Assembly (NCBI GenBank): GCA_014138725.1
Contig: JACJID010000007.1
Location: forward strand, 1 to 64,000
Reading direction: 5' to 3'
DNA: 64,000 nt
Origin: Kutzneria viridogrisea
GTDB lineage: Bacteria > Actinomycetota > Actinomycetes > Mycobacteriales > Pseudonocardiaceae
This document shows positions 34,421-45,705 of the stretch, piece after piece (position 1 is the stretch's first letter; each line of letters opens with the position of its first letter). Below the pieces are notes generated by a model that did not search any database, was not told the origin of the DNA, and saw only the letters and a list, made by a program, of their open reading frames with translations. A program made the translations under genes and the position numbers.

Positions 34421-34627
34421 TCATCCACGCGGGGCGGCGCCGGCTGCCCGAACCACGCGCGCGTCAGGTCCCGGGAACACTGTGGCCTCACGGCTGCTCT
34501 CGAGCCAACGTACGACGTACGGGGGTGCACCGTCCGCGCCGCGCACTTCGAGGATCAGTCCTCGCTTTCCGGGACGGCCGATGCTGAAACTCTCGACGAC
34601 CAGCATGTCGCCAGCTCCGGCATACAT
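34421..34627 (-). CDS. DUF1918 protein (Rv0569-like)
   Basis: A 68-residue cytosolic protein with an SH3-like fold typical of DUF1918: AGAGDMLVVESFSIGRPGKR, GLILEVRGADGAPPYVVRWL, and VFPGPDARVV. An AGGTGAG site precedes the ATG. In M. tuberculosis the relative Rv0569 belongs to the DosR regulon and is encoded beside Rv0571c; the same pair is conserved here, because the next gene is an Rv0571c-type fusion. Its molecular role is unknown. Confidence 0.85.
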   Translation of the reverse strand: MYAGAGDMLVVESFSIGRPGKRGLILEVRGADGAPPYVVRWLESSREATVFPGPDARVVRAAGAAPRG

Positions 34628-34746
34628 GTTCTCACCTCACGTATCCTGTTTGCCAATGCTGCTCACCTTGTGCCGTGCGGCTCACGCCCTCAACGTGGAA
34701 CTGCGCCTTGTGGCCGACACCCCGCCGGGAGTGGCGTTGTGGATGG
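34628..34746. promoter_or_regulatory. Upstream region of the DUF1918 gene with a weak box
   Basis: Minus strand GAGGGCGTGAGCCGCACG (about 34691-34708), 65-80 bp before the DUF1918 ATG, retains GGGC-N4-GCC of the shared motif but not the TTTC centre. Weak. Confidence 0.25.
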
Positions 34747-36081
34747 TCAACCGAACGTGTTGTCCAGTTTCACCGTGAGGTGCGTGCCGAACCAGTCACT
34801 GGCAAGACCACTTACCGCTTGCAGCGCACCGGGTTCCTCGAACAGGTGCGTGGCTCCCGGGATGACGGCCAACTCGGTCGTGCAGCGCATTCGGGCTTGC
34901 GCGCTGTGGTTGAGGTCAAGGACGGTCCGGTCTCGACTGCCCACAATCAGCAGCGTCGGGGCCTTGACCAACGGAAGCCGACCCCAAGCGAGGTCAGGCC
35001 GCCCGCCACGGCACACAACGGCTCCGACGCCCGTGTCCGATTCGACTGCCGCCCACAGCGCTGCTGCCGCCCCAGTGCTTGCGCCGAAATAGCCCACTTG
35101 CGCGAACCCTTCCCGCAGTTGTCGAGTCGCGGCGGCAAGCCTGCTGGCCAGCAATGCCGCATCGAACACCATCGTGCGATCACCCTCCTCCTCCACAGTG
35201 AGCAGGTCGAGCAGCGCGGTCGCGAATCCCTTCTGGTTGAGTGCGGAGGCCACGAACCGGTTGCGCGGACTGTGGCGGCTGCTCCCGCTGCCGTGGGCGA
35301 ACACCACAAGCCTGTTCGCTCCAGTCGGCACTGCCAGGCGACCAGCAAGTGCCGTCGTACCCGCGGTGGGCCGGATGTCCCGCTCGCAGATCTCCGGTGG
35401 GTCGGGCTCGGCGTCGGACCGTTGGTTCACGACTGTCGCCCTATCAGCGGCAGAGGCTTGAGCGAGCAGGGAGACAACCTCCCCGTCACTGGTCTGTCCG
35501 AAGTCGACATACCACTCCCCCACACCGCAGAACTGTCGTGGGGACTCCAGGTAAACGACCTCGTCGGCGACGGTCCGCAGACTGTCCACCGCGTCCTTTG
35601 CGCAGACCGGGGCCGCGACGACCACCCGCATGGCACCTTGTTTCCTGGCAACCTGGCAGGCGGCATGTGCGGAAGCCCCGGTGGCGATCCCGTCGTCCAC
35701 GATGACGACGTTCCTGTCAGCCAGGCACAGCTGGGGACGATCTCCACGCAGACGCCGCGTGCGGGCGGCGAGTTCCACGAGTTCGTGGTTGGTCACAGCC
35801 CGCAGTTCCACGTCGGTGACACCGGACCGACGCACCACGTACTCGTTGAGAATCCGAACACCGCCCTCCCCGATGGCTCCCATCGCCAGTTCGGGCTGGA
35901 ACGGAACACCGAGTTTGCGGACCACGATCACGTCCAACGGCGCGTCGAGGTGTCGCGCGACTTCGAAGGCGACTGGAACACCACCACGGGGAACACCGAG
36001 TACCAGTACGCTCTGACCGCGCAGGCCTGCCAGCCGTTGAGCTAGGCGTTTTCCTGCCTCAGACCTGTTCTTGAACGGCAT
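34747..36081 (-). CDS. Phosphoribosyltransferase-dienelactone hydrolase fusion (Rv0571c-like)
   Basis: A 444-residue two-domain protein. Start ATG 36081 follows GAGGA. Residues 1-220 form a type I phosphoribosyltransferase with PRPP loop VVIVDDGIATGASAHAACQV. Residues 230-444 form an alpha/beta hydrolase: RLVVFAHGSGSSRHSPRN, VGYFGASTGAAAALWAA (nucleophile Ser in GASTG), and a C-terminal His (GATHLFEEPG). The same architecture is found in Rv0571c of the M. tuberculosis DosR regulon. Substrate unknown. Confidence 0.9.
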   Translation of the reverse strand: MPFKNRSEAGKRLAQRLAGLRGQSVLVLGVPRGGVPVAFEVARHLDAPLDVIVVRKLGVPFQPELAMGAIGEGGVRILNEYVVRRSGVTDVELRAVTNHELVELAARTRRLRGDRPQLCLADRNVVIVDDGIATGASAHAACQVARKQGAMRVVVAAPVCAKDAVDSLRTVADEVVYLESPRQFCGVGEWYVDFGQTSDGEVVSLLAQASAADRATVVNQRSDAEPDPPEICERDIRPTAGTTALAGRLAVPTGANRLVVFAHGSGSSRHSPRNRFVASALNQKGFATALLDLLTVEEEGDRTMVFDAALLASRLAAATRQLREGFAQVGYFGASTGAAAALWAAVESDTGVGAVVCRGGRPDLAWGRLPLVKAPTLLIVGSRDRTVLDLNHSAQARMRCTTELAVIPGATHLFEEPGALQAVSGLASDWFGTHLTVKLDNTFG

Positions 36082-36234
36082 GGGGTCCTCCGTCCGAGTC
36101 TCGGCGCTAACCAGATTCGGTTTGCCACCAGTGCAGCCGACGCCGAAGCGCAGGACAAGCGCCGAACCTCGTCGTACGTGACAGCGAGCAGCCCGCCGTT
36201 GGACGCATGGGTGCCACATGTTCCGAAGCAGCCA

Positions 36235-36492
36235 CTAACTGTGTCCCTGCTGGCTTCGACCAACCAGGAAGCTGATACACCGGTCCAGCGTGGACATTTG
36301 CTCGTAGTCCTCTTCCTCGATGCGCAGCCCAGTCCTGCGACTCAGGTTGGCCACCAGGTTCTGGAAGTCCAGCGAGTCGAGTTCGAGCGCGCTTCTCAGG
36401 TCAGTGTCCGGCGCGAGGCCGTCCATCTCGGCATCTGGCGCGACACGCAGCAGTTCCGCCACGACGATCTCACGTGATTGTTCTGGGGTCAC
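36235..36492 (-). CDS. Acyl carrier protein
   Basis: An 85-residue carrier protein. GTG 36492 overlaps the E2 stop (GTGA). The phosphopantetheine Ser is in LELDSLDFQNLVANL, with the following helix RRTGLRIEEEDYEQMSTLDR. It is the last gene of a run acs-E1alpha-E1beta-E2-ACP. An ACP linked to a 2-oxoacid dehydrogenase is unusual; it could accept an acyl group from the complex or a ligase (inference). Confidence 0.9.
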   Translation of the reverse strand: MTPEQSREIVVAELLRVAPDAEMDGLAPDTDLRSALELDSLDFQNLVANLSRRTGLRIEEEDYEQMSTLDRCISFLVGRSQQGHS

Positions 36493-37802
36493 AACACCTC
36501 CGGTCGTTGCAGCAACTCGTTGAGCGTGCTCAGGAACCGGGCGCCGGTATGGCCGTCGGTGGCCCGGTGGTCTGCGGACAGGGTCGCGGTGACCATGCTC
36601 CGCACACCGAGCAGACCGTCGACCGCACATGGGCGCTCGCTGAGCTTGCCGAAGCCGACAAGTGCGACCTGAGGCGGGTAGATCACCCCGTGCACGGACT
36701 CCACGCCCAGGTCGCCGAGATTGGTCACGGTGATGGTCGCGTCGGTGAGCTCGGTGCCCCGCAGACGCCCGCTGCGGGCTCGCCGCACCAGGTCCCCCAG
36801 CCTTCGCATCAGTTCTGCCAGGTCGAGCTCGTCGGCGCTGCGGATGGCCGGCGCGATCAGGCCGCCGCCGCGCAGTGAGATCGCAACCCCGAGGTGGACC
36901 GCTGTGCCGGGCGCGAACTGGTCGTCGAGCCAGTGACCGTTGAACGCGGGTACCCTCCTGGCTGTCACCGCGGTTGCCTTCAGCAGTGCCGCGGCGGCAA
37001 GGACGCGGTCCTCGACAGGCAGTTCCAGATTGCGCCCGCGCAACAGCGCGTTGACCCTGGTCATGTCAATCTCAGTGCTGAGGTAGTAGTGGGGGATCTC
37101 CCGCTTCGATCGGGCCATCAGGCGTGCGGTGGCCAGTCGCATGGCCGTCAACCGGTCCGGTTCCTGGGGCGACTGGGTGGTCGGTTCACCCGATGTCGAT
37201 GGCTGGTGGGTCGCGGCGGCTCGGACCTGTGCCGCCCGCACCGGCGTGCCCGTGGAGTCGCTGGTCAGGGCCGCCAAGTCGACTCCGAGTTGCTTGGCGA
37301 GTTGGCGTGCGTAGGGCGTGACCTGGGTTCGGCCACCCTCTACGGCCTTGGGCGTGGCCACCTGTGCGGCGGGTGCGCCGCGGGGCTCGGGCGTGACCAC
37401 CGGTGCGGCGCGGCGGACGTCCGCCCTGGTGATCGCACCGTTGCGGCCGGTGCCCGATACTGACGCGAGGTCGACCCCGAGTTGCTTGGCGTACTCGCGT
37501 ACCGGTGGGCTTGCCAGCGCTGGCGGACACGGAGGCCGTGGAGCAGCGGGTTGCGGAAGTTGAGCCGGCTCGGTCGTGATCGTGGCCAACGGTGTGCCCA
37601 CCGGCACCCGCTCGCCCTGCGGCACCATGATCCGCTCAACCACGCCGCTGTCGAAACACTCCACCTCGACGGTGGCCTTGTCGGTGTCGATCACGGCGAC
37701 GACATCTCCCCTGCGAACGGTGTCGCCCGGTTTCACCAGCCACTGGGTCAGCGTTCCCTCGTCCATGTCAGCGCCGAGCGAGGGCATCAGGAAGTCAGCC
37801 AC
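36489..37802 (-). CDS. pdhC: 2-oxoacid dehydrogenase E2 (dihydrolipoamide acyltransferase) with two binding domains
   Basis: A 437-residue protein from GTG 37802, overlapping the E1beta stop by 8 bp. A lipoyl domain (1-75) carries the lipoyl Lys at 42 (DTDKATVE). Two peripheral subunit-binding domains follow, [20 protein letters not shown] (about 100-135) and [20 protein letters not shown] (about 165-200); one is usual. The catalytic domain (about 220-437) ends in [20 protein letters not shown] with the His and Asp. No E3 gene is here, so lipoamide dehydrogenase must come from elsewhere. Confidence 0.9.
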   Translation of the reverse strand: MADFLMPSLGADMDEGTLTQWLVKPGDTVRRGDVVAVIDTDKATVEVECFDSGVVERIMVPQGERVPVGTPLATITTEPAQLPQPAAPRPPCPPALASPPVREYAKQLGVDLASVSGTGRNGAITRADVRRAAPVVTPEPRGAPAAQVATPKAVEGGRTQVTPYARQLAKQLGVDLAALTSDSTGTPVRAAQVRAAATHQPSTSGEPTTQSPQEPDRLTAMRLATARLMARSKREIPHYYLSTEIDMTRVNALLRGRNLELPVEDRVLAAAALLKATAVTARRVPAFNGHWLDDQFAPGTAVHLGVAISLRGGGLIAPAIRSADELDLAELMRRLGDLVRRARSGRLRGTELTDATITVTNLGDLGVESVHGVIYPPQVALVGFGKLSERPCAVDGLLGVRSMVTATLSADHRATDGHTGARFLSTLNELLQRPEVL

Positions 37803-38787
37803 CTCCGGCCACCACCCGGCGCACCGCGGCGACGATGTCCGACTGCTGGGGAAGGGCCGCCCGTTCGAGGTGCTGGGCATAGGGAATCGGCGTCTCGACG
37901 GTGCAGACCCGCTCCACCGGGGCGTCGAGATCGTAGAATGCCTGTTCGGTGATCCGGGCGCTGATCTCGGCGGCGAGGCTGCCGCTGCGCCAGCCCTCGT
38001 CCACCACCACCGCCCGATGGGTGCGGCGCACTGAGTCCATGATCGTCGCGTCGTCCAGCGGACGCAGCGCCCGCAGGTCGATCACCTCGGCGTCGACACC
38101 GGCGGCGGCCACCTCCTCTGCCGCCTCGAGCGACTTGGCCAGGGTTCCGCCGTAGGTGATCACGGTGACGTCGGTACCGGCTCGCCGGACCGCGGCATGG
38201 TCGATATCCACCGGTGCCAGTTGTTCGGCGAGCGTGGCGGCAGTGTTGTACAGCGAGGCGTGTTCGAAGATCAGTACGGGGTCCGGGTCGCACAGCGCCG
38301 TCCACAGCATTCCTCTCGCGTCGGCCACCGTGGCCGGCGCAACCACCCGTAGCCCCGGGATGTGCGCATACCAGCCCTCAAGGCTGTGCGAATGCTGGGC
38401 TGCCAGCTGCCGGCCAGCCCCCGTGGTCATCCTGATCACCAGCGGAATGCTGAACTGGCCGCCGGACATGTGCGGCATGGTCGCGGCGTTGTTGACGATC
38501 TGGTCGAGTGCGAGCAGGCTGAAGTTGACCGTCATGATCTCCACGACGGGCCGCATGCCGACGAGGGCAGCGCCGATGCCGGCGCCGACGAACGCCGATT
38601 CCGACAGTGGGGTGTCGCGGATACGCTCGGGCCCGAACTCCTCGAGCAAGCCAAGGCTCACCGCGTAGCAGCCACCGTAGCGGCCGATGTCCTCCCCCAT
38701 CAGGAACACGCGCTCATCCCGGGAGAGCGCATCGCGCAGCGCCTCCCGCACGGCCTCGCGGTAAGTGGTCTTCCGAGTGGTGGTCAT
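37795..38787 (-). CDS. pdhB: 2-oxoacid dehydrogenase E1 beta subunit
   Basis: A 330-residue transketolase-like subunit of an alpha2beta2 E1. It shows [40 protein letters not shown] (TPP-binding Glu), [20 protein letters not shown], and the C-terminal [20 protein letters not shown]. Coupled to E1alpha by an ATGA overlap. With the acetyl-CoA synthetase it probably serves pyruvate to acetyl-CoA, though acetoin or branched-chain substrates cannot be ruled out. Confidence 0.92.
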   Translation of the reverse strand: MTTTRKTTYREAVREALRDALSRDERVFLMGEDIGRYGGCYAVSLGLLEEFGPERIRDTPLSESAFVGAGIGAALVGMRPVVEIMTVNFSLLALDQIVNNAATMPHMSGGQFSIPLVIRMTTGAGRQLAAQHSHSLEGWYAHIPGLRVVAPATVADARGMLWTALCDPDPVLIFEHASLYNTAATLAEQLAPVDIDHAAVRRAGTDVTVITYGGTLAKSLEAAEEVAAAGVDAEVIDLRALRPLDDATIMDSVRRTHRAVVVDEGWRSGSLAAEISARITEQAFYDLDAPVERVCTVETPIPYAQHLERAALPQQSDIVAAVRRVVAGGG

Positions 38788-39775
38788 CGCGGCCGCTCCG
38801 CGTACACGAACCGAGTCAGGTCCTCGACCGGCTCGACCGGCGCGGTCTCCGCCATGGCGACGGCCTGGTCCAGCTCCTTCTTGATGCCCTCCTCGATCCC
38901 AGAGAGCTCATCGTCGGTGAGTTCACCGTGGGCGCGCAGGTCGGCAGCCAAGCCGTCGATGGGATCGCGTTGCTTCCAGCGCTCGATCTCTTCCTTGTCC
39001 CGATAGCGATCCGGGTCGTACATCGAATGCGCGCGGAAGCGGTAGGTGCGCAGTTCCAGGAAACACGGTCCGGCTCCGGCACGCACTCCCTCGACGGCAC
39101 GCTGTGCGGCCTCTGCAACCGCTATCACGTCCATTCCGTCCACAGGCCACGAGGTCAGGCCGTAGGAGCTGGCGCGCAGCGCGAGGTCAGTCACCGCCTG
39201 TGCCTGGTTGAGGGCGGTGCCCATCGCGTACAGGTTGTTCTCACAGCAGAACAGGACCGGCAGTTGCCACAGCGCGGCGAGGTTCAGGCACTCGTGGAAC
39301 TCGCCCTCGGCCACCGCACCGTCGCCGAAGAAGCACGCGGACACCCGTCGCCTTCCGGACATCACGTCGCCGAGAGCAAGTCCGACACTCAGCGGCAGGC
39401 CACCGGCCACGATGGCATTGCCACCGTAAAAGCGGCGTCGCACGTCGAACAGGTGCATCGACCCGCCGCGCCCCCGACTGCACCCGGTCGCCTTGCCGTA
39501 CATCTCGGCCATCACCGCGTCCATCGGCACTCCACGAGCGAGTGCGTGACCGTGATCCCGATAGGTCGAGACCAGTGCGTCGTCCTCGCTCAGTGCGTGG
39601 GTCACTCCCACCGCCACTGCTTCTTCGCCGACGTAGAGGTGCAGGAATCCGCGGATCTTCGACGCGCTGTACAGCTCCGCGCAGCGCTCCTCGAACCGGC
39701 GGATGCGCAGCATCTGTCGCAGCAGGTCGGTTCGGTGGTCGATCGGTGTGTCCTCCGGCTGGGTCTCGGTGGAAC

Positions 39776-39779
<4 letters not shown>
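38784..39779 (-). CDS. pdhA: 2-oxoacid dehydrogenase E1 alpha subunit
   Basis: A 331-residue TPP-binding subunit. The thiamine motif is clear: [20 protein letters not shown] to [11 protein letters not shown]. Upstream regions [38 protein letters not shown] and [20 protein letters not shown] fit the pyruvate/acetoin dehydrogenase class. ATGA overlaps bind it to the acs gene before and E1beta after. Part of the five-gene coupled operon starting at 41539. Confidence 0.93.
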
Positions 39780-41539
<1,760 letters not shown>

Positions 41540-41591
41540 CGCTGGTCACCTCCAGTTCCCACCTTCGAGCATCGCGAGAATCGGTGGCGGA

Positions 41592-41610
41592 GCACAGGGA
41601 CGAAGGTCAC
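41592..41610 (-). promoter_or_regulatory. DosR-like box upstream of acsA operon
   Basis: Minus strand GTGACCTTCGTCCCTGTGC, 53-71 bp before the acsA ATG. Its core GTGAC-CTTC-GTCCC matches GGGAC-N4-GTCCC at 9 of 10 fixed positions. Confidence 0.6.
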
Positions 41611-42205
41611 TGTTTCCCATCGCTGAAGTACCGCTTCGAGTAGGCATACCGCCGCGCGAGTAGACGTCCCTGGCGGGCCAGGCTGATCACTTCGCCCGGT
41701 ACTCGATCGTCCATCGGTGCCGCACCGCCTTCGGGGTGCTGCTGTTCTCCGACTACGGTTCAGTGCGTGCCGCGAATGTCCAGGCGACACTGCTCCGAGC
41801 GCGATGCCACGGCCTTCTGCTCCAGCAGATCGGCGCCGCGCTGGGGGATGGTGCGAGCACAGACGCCCGGCTTGACCTGGCGGCACCTGGACCATCGCAA
41901 TCGCGCGTTCAACAACGAGGTCAACTCGCTTCGTGGCAAGCCTGAACCAAGCAGTGGCCACCACGCCGAGCTGGTATGTAGGGCCTGCTGTCACGGCCCA
42001 GCAAGGCCCCTCCGCCCCGCTGTCGGTCGAGGTCAGATCCCGGGCATGCGCTCAGCCTACGTTGCCTGCTCCTTAACGGCTTCCTCCACGCGCAGGGCTG
42101 CTACGCAGTCCCCACCAGCTGTCGACCCACCGGGCGGCATCTCGGACGAACCGTTCAGCCCGCTGCCTGCCGTCCTGTCGGAGCCGGACCGCCTGGTGCT
42201 GCACG
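41611..42205. other. Gene-free stretch
   Basis: No convincing protein or RNA between the acsA promoter and the aldolase stop. Short charged frames here have no family resemblance. Confidence 0.4.
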
Positions 42206-43123
42206 TCATCGAGCAGGGTCGGTCGCGCCAGCTCGCGGCTTCGCCTCTGACAGGACATCGTGCAGCCGCTCGACGAACCGCAGTGACTCCGCGAGCCCAC
42301 GCTGCCACACGTTGCGGCCGAAGATCAGTCCGGTCGCGCCCGCCCGGATCGAGGCTCGAGCCTTGTCGAGCATGGCCTGGTCCCCTGCCCGTTCTCCGCC
42401 GGAGACCAGCAGGAGCGTCCTGTTCGCCGACCGCACGACAGCGTCAATGGCCTGTTGCGCGCTGAACTCCGCGTCGTAGGAGGGCGGAACCCCGGTGCGC
42501 ATCTCCGGGTGTGGAAAGTTCACCTTCACCATGTCAGCGCCCAGTTCGCTGGCCGTGCGGGCAGCATAGTCAACGGCGTAGAAGGAGCTCCGCCCACCTT
42601 TGGCGCCCACCGCACTCCCCCGCGGGTAGGCCCACACGACCAACGGCATGCCCGCTCGTTGTGCCTCGGCCCTGATCTGCCGGTATTGGGCGAAATCCTC
42701 ACTCTGTGCAGGAGTGCCGACGTACAGCGTGTACCCGACCGCGTCGGCGCCGAGCCGCACGGCGTCCTCGACGCCGGCGTGCAGCGGGGACAGCGCGTGG
42801 TCGGACGGCGGGATGTCGGTCTTGCCGTTGAGCTTGAGGATCAGCGGTACCTCGCCCGCGTAGTCCCAGTAGAACTTCTCGGCGAGCCCGATCTGGATGG
42901 CAATACCGTTGAAGTGTCCGTCCACGGCCAGCCGCAGCACGTAGTGCGGGTCGCTGGCCTCCTGGTTGGCGAAGAAGTCGCGCGGACCGTGTTCCAGCCC
43001 CTGGTCATAAGGAAGGAAGAGCGCCGTACCGTTGCGCAGTCCGTGGTGGTGCAGGATGCGGTGCAAGCGAGCCTTCTTGCCGGCGTTCAGCCCGAGTTGG
43101 TTCAGATCGCGTCGGTCAGCCAT
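42206..43123 (-). CDS. Class I fructose-bisphosphate aldolase (DhnA/FbaB type)
   Basis: A 305-residue archaeal-type class I aldolase, metal-independent. The Schiff-base Lys lies in LGADMVKVNFPHPE; other family blocks are FLPYDQGLEHGPRDFF, LAVDGHFNGIAIQIG, LKLNGKTDIPPSDHALSP and LLVSGGERAGDQAMLDKARA with GLIFGRNVWQR (phosphate loop). It cleaves or forms fructose-1,6-bisphosphate. A DosR-like box lies 73-90 bp upstream, suggesting a role under hypoxic or energy-limited conditions. The start ATG has only a weak ribosome site. Confidence 0.92.
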   Translation of the reverse strand: MADRRDLNQLGLNAGKKARLHRILHHHGLRNGTALFLPYDQGLEHGPRDFFANQEASDPHYVLRLAVDGHFNGIAIQIGLAEKFYWDYAGEVPLILKLNGKTDIPPSDHALSPLHAGVEDAVRLGADAVGYTLYVGTPAQSEDFAQYRQIRAEAQRAGMPLVVWAYPRGSAVGAKGGRSSFYAVDYAARTASELGADMVKVNFPHPEMRTGVPPSYDAEFSAQQAIDAVVRSANRTLLLVSGGERAGDQAMLDKARASIRAGATGLIFGRNVWQRGLAESLRFVERLHDVLSEAKPRAGATDPAR

Positions 43124-43195
43124 GGGGTGTCCCGTCCAGGTGTTCCTCGCCTGCTTGCCTTGCCAGTCCATCCGACCGCACCCGCACCAGGGTGC

Positions 43196-43213
43196 GAAGA
43201 GGCGAAAGGCCCC
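43196..43213 (-). promoter_or_regulatory. DosR-like box upstream of the aldolase
   Basis: Minus strand GGGGCCTTTCGCCTCTTC, 73-90 bp before the aldolase ATG; 16 of 18 positions match the hypF box. Confidence 0.65.
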
Positions 43214-43232
43214 GGAGCACCTGGGCCGGGGC
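43209..43232 (-). terminator. Hairpin after the DUF4232 gene
   Basis: GCCCCGG and CCGGGGC arms around a 10-nt loop, 69 bp beyond the DUF4232 stop on the minus strand. No T-tract. It overlaps the DosR-like box of the aldolase, so the two roles cannot be separated by eye. Confidence 0.4.
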
Positions 43233-43300
43233 TTCCGCTGACCAGCACCTCGCTGCTGGCGAATCCACGTCACCCGCCTGCCGTCGGGGAAGGCGTGCTC

Positions 43301-43852
43301 TCACGGATATGCGCTGCGCATCGGGGCGACCGTGAGCTGGCTCTGGCCGGACATGTGCCTGGTGCACCCCCGGGCGTGCGGTACGGGCAGGATCACCGAT
43401 TCGGTGTTGTCGGGCGGGTACACCCTCAGGCCGTCGACCGGGGTTGGCTCACAGGCTGTGAAGTCGTAGTTGTCGACGTTCACCTGGTTCAGCCACCCCA
43501 GCGCCGACTGCCCCTGCTGGAGCACCACCTCCGGCTTCGGACCTGCCTCCCTGGAGGCGGCATCACCGATCTGGTGGCGGTCACCGCCGGCGACGTAGGA
43601 CACGCCGGGGTAGCCGGTGATGCCGCATGGGTTGTTGCTGATGTTGGTGAGGACGATCGGCCGGTAGAAGTGCCCCACGGCACCGTTGCCCTCACCGAGG
43701 ACGATGCTGAGACTGCTCGTGGCGCAAGTCTCCACCGGTGTCCTGGTCGCCGTAGCGACGGCAGCGGAACTCGGTGTGCCGAGGACCAGCGCGACCGCAA
43801 AGGTGCCGCCGGCCAGTGCGAGCGAGTGCGGACCGAAACCTGTCCCGGTCAT
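43301..43852 (-). CDS. Secreted DUF4232 protein
   Basis: A 183-residue exported protein; ATG 43852 follows GGGAGG. Signal peptide: LALAGGTFAVALVLGTPSSA. The mature domain is DUF4232: CATSSLSIVLGEGNGAVGHF, IVLTNISNNPCGITGYPGVS, and VLQQGQSALGWLNQVNVDNY, with paired Cys. The family has a beta-sandwich fold and unknown function, common in actinobacterial cell-envelope proteins. Confidence 0.88.
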   Translation of the reverse strand: MTGTGFGPHSLALAGGTFAVALVLGTPSSAAVATATRTPVETCATSSLSIVLGEGNGAVGHFYRPIVLTNISNNPCGITGYPGVSYVAGGDRHQIGDAASREAGPKPEVVLQQGQSALGWLNQVNVDNYDFTACEPTPVDGLRVYPPDNTESVILPVPHARGCTRHMSGQSQLTVAPMRSAYP

Positions 43853-43949
43853 CTGGCGACCTCCCGAGAACGCCTTGTGCCCTGTGCTGCAAGTGTTTCC
43901 CGAAACCGGTTGCCTCCGCGATCGCACGCGATCGGTTGCCCGGTCGTGG

Positions 43950-44402
43950 CTCGCGGGTAATGGTGACAAGCATCGGATCGGTGAGATGGATCTGTGTGTC
44001 GACTACGCCGTTGACCCTGCTGGTGAGCGTCTCCGCCAAGCGGGTCTTGCACTTGGGTTCGAGTTCCCCGTGCAGGGTCACCACGCCGAGTTCACGTTCA
44101 AGGACGCCCTGGACGATCTCCGCCACGTGCCCTCGTCCTTGCGGGAGAAGACACTGAGCGCGTCGCGCCAACTGAGGATGCCGAGCAGCCTGGCGGCCTC
44201 GACCACCGTTGCTCCGGAACCGATCGTGCAGGCGAGTGCGGTCATCAACTCACCAGCGGTCGTAGCCTCGAAACGGTCACGTTCCCAGTCGCGTCGCAAC
44301 CACTCCGGCGATACCCACGCGCACGATGTCCTTGTGGGAGGGGCCCTCCTGAACCGTCGCCACATCCGCAGTCATCACGTTCTCGATCTTTCGCTGGTTC
44401 AT
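43950..44402 (-). pseudogene. CBS-BON domain protein relic
   Basis: From ATG 44402: MNQRKIENVMTADVATVQEG, PSHKDIVRV, then an internal deletion; in another frame RRDWERDRFEATTAGELMTA, IGSGATVVEAARLLG, WRDALSVFSRKDE; in a third frame AEIVQGVLERELGVVTLHGE, LTSRVNGVVDTQIHL. Together they spell out a CBS-pair plus BON protein typical of actinobacterial hypoxia clusters, but with at least two frameshifts and two internal deletions. Non-functional. Confidence 0.82.
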
Positions 44403-44536
44403 CGCGGCCTCCATATCCCGCAGGTTCAACGGTAGGACCCGCCCGCCCAGCCGACCAGTGGCATGCGCCCTGAAGACACCAGGACTTCATACCCTGACTG
44501 GCCGAAGACCAAGATCATCCATTGTGGATCGCCTCC

Positions 44537-45298
44537 TCACCGCTCGACGCCGAACATGGCTTGGGGCACCCCGTCGAGTCGCAGTTCGGCCATCAGCCGC
44601 AGCCTGATCTCACGCAGGTGCATCGGCCGAATCACCGGGCGCAGGCGCACGCCCTGCTGACGCACCTGTCGTTCGGCCAGCCCCATGGCGGCTCCCGCCA
44701 GCACGTGGTCACGCCGATCGTCACCATCGGTGACCACGATGATCATCGGGTGGGCGAACAGCCTGGCCGCGACAGCGCGCACCGCGTCGTCGTATGGCGG
44801 CACGAGGCGTCGCGTCCGCGCGGGTACGAGCGCCTGCACCGAGGGCTTGTGCCAGGGCGCGATCTCAGCGGCGCAGCGGCGGTCACCGTCCAGTTGCCTG
44901 CTGACGTCGAGCAGCAGCCGGGCCAGGGACGCGGTCTGCTGCTGGTCGGTGACCAACTCCAGCCGGGCCGTTCGCAGACAGTCGGGCAGCGCTGGTGACG
45001 TAACGCGATGCGGAACGACCCTGGCCACCAGGTCGGACCGCAACGGGTCGGGATCGAACTCGATCTCCGCCTGAAACCCCATGCCCTGCAGCGCACAGAC
45101 GAGTTCGGCCAGCGTCGTACCACAGGACAACAACCGGTCCAAGCCCGCGCTGTCGTGCCGCTCGTGTCCCCCGTGGTCGACCAAGTCGATTGCCCGACCA
45201 TCGAACTCCAGCAGCCAGGGCGGTTCCTGGGAGAGCATCGGAGCACGCCGCACCTGGGCGACCAGCCAAGCCCGCTGTTTGCGGGTCCACCGCCTCAT
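44537..45298 (-). CDS. Acg-like nitroreductase-family protein
   Basis: A 253-residue protein from ATG 45298 after GGGGAGGAG. It has the layout of the FMN-binding Acg/Rv3131 family (DosR regulon of M. tuberculosis): RAPMLSQEPPWLLEFDGRAI, LDRLLSCGTTLAELVCALQG, GFQAEIEFDPDPLRSDLVAR, and VVTDGDDRRDHVLAGAAMG. Normal members are about 330 residues, so it is shortened in the middle. Acg proteins may sequester flavin rather than act as reductases. Confidence 0.7.
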   Translation of the reverse strand: MRRWTRKQRAWLVAQVRRAPMLSQEPPWLLEFDGRAIDLVDHGGHERHDSAGLDRLLSCGTTLAELVCALQGMGFQAEIEFDPDPLRSDLVARVVPHRVTSPALPDCLRTARLELVTDQQQTASLARLLLDVSRQLDGDRRCAAEIAPWHKPSVQALVPARTRRLVPPYDDAVRAVAARLFAHPMIIVVTDGDDRRDHVLAGAAMGLAERQVRQQGVRLRPVIRPMHLREIRLRLMAELRLDGVPQAMFGVER

Positions 45299-45382
45299 CG
45301 CCAACTCCTCCCCACCAGCGGGCACCGAGAACCTCCCCTGCTTCCACCGAATGTCGGTGCGGCGCCACTCCCGAGTCCACTG

Positions 45383-45697
45383 TCAGTCTCGCCAGCGGTT
45401 GAGGGGCCAGCGCGGCAGCCGGTACCGCCCGTACAGGACCAGTTCAGCGCGCGCGTATGCGTCGTCCGGTGCCAGTGGCGCACTGGTGAGCTCACCATTG
45501 GCGTCGATCCAGATCGGTACCTGATCGCCGGTGTGGTGCCCGAGCGTGACATCGATGTGCCAGCACGCCTGCCATCCGGTGTCGGCCGCGAAGGAGGCCG
45601 CCACAGCTGGAACCGTGTAGACCGAGGCGACCTGGTGGCCGGTCCGCGGCAGCTCGGTGAGGGTGTGCTGAGTGGTGGGGGTGATCGGCGTGGTCAT
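45383..45697 (-). CDS. Hypothetical protein in the hibernation-factor operon
   Basis: A 104-residue protein encoded 8 bp after the RafH gene. GWQACWHIDVTLGHHTGDQV and PIWIDANGELTSAPLAPDDA suggest a small alpha/beta fold with several His. I do not recognise a family. It is probably cotranscribed with RafH. Confidence 0.65.
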   Translation of the reverse strand: MTTPITPTTQHTLTELPRTGHQVASVYTVPAVAASFAADTGWQACWHIDVTLGHHTGDQVPIWIDANGELTSAPLAPDDAYARAELVLYGRYRLPRWPLNRWRD

Positions 45698-45705
45698 CGC
45701 TTCCC

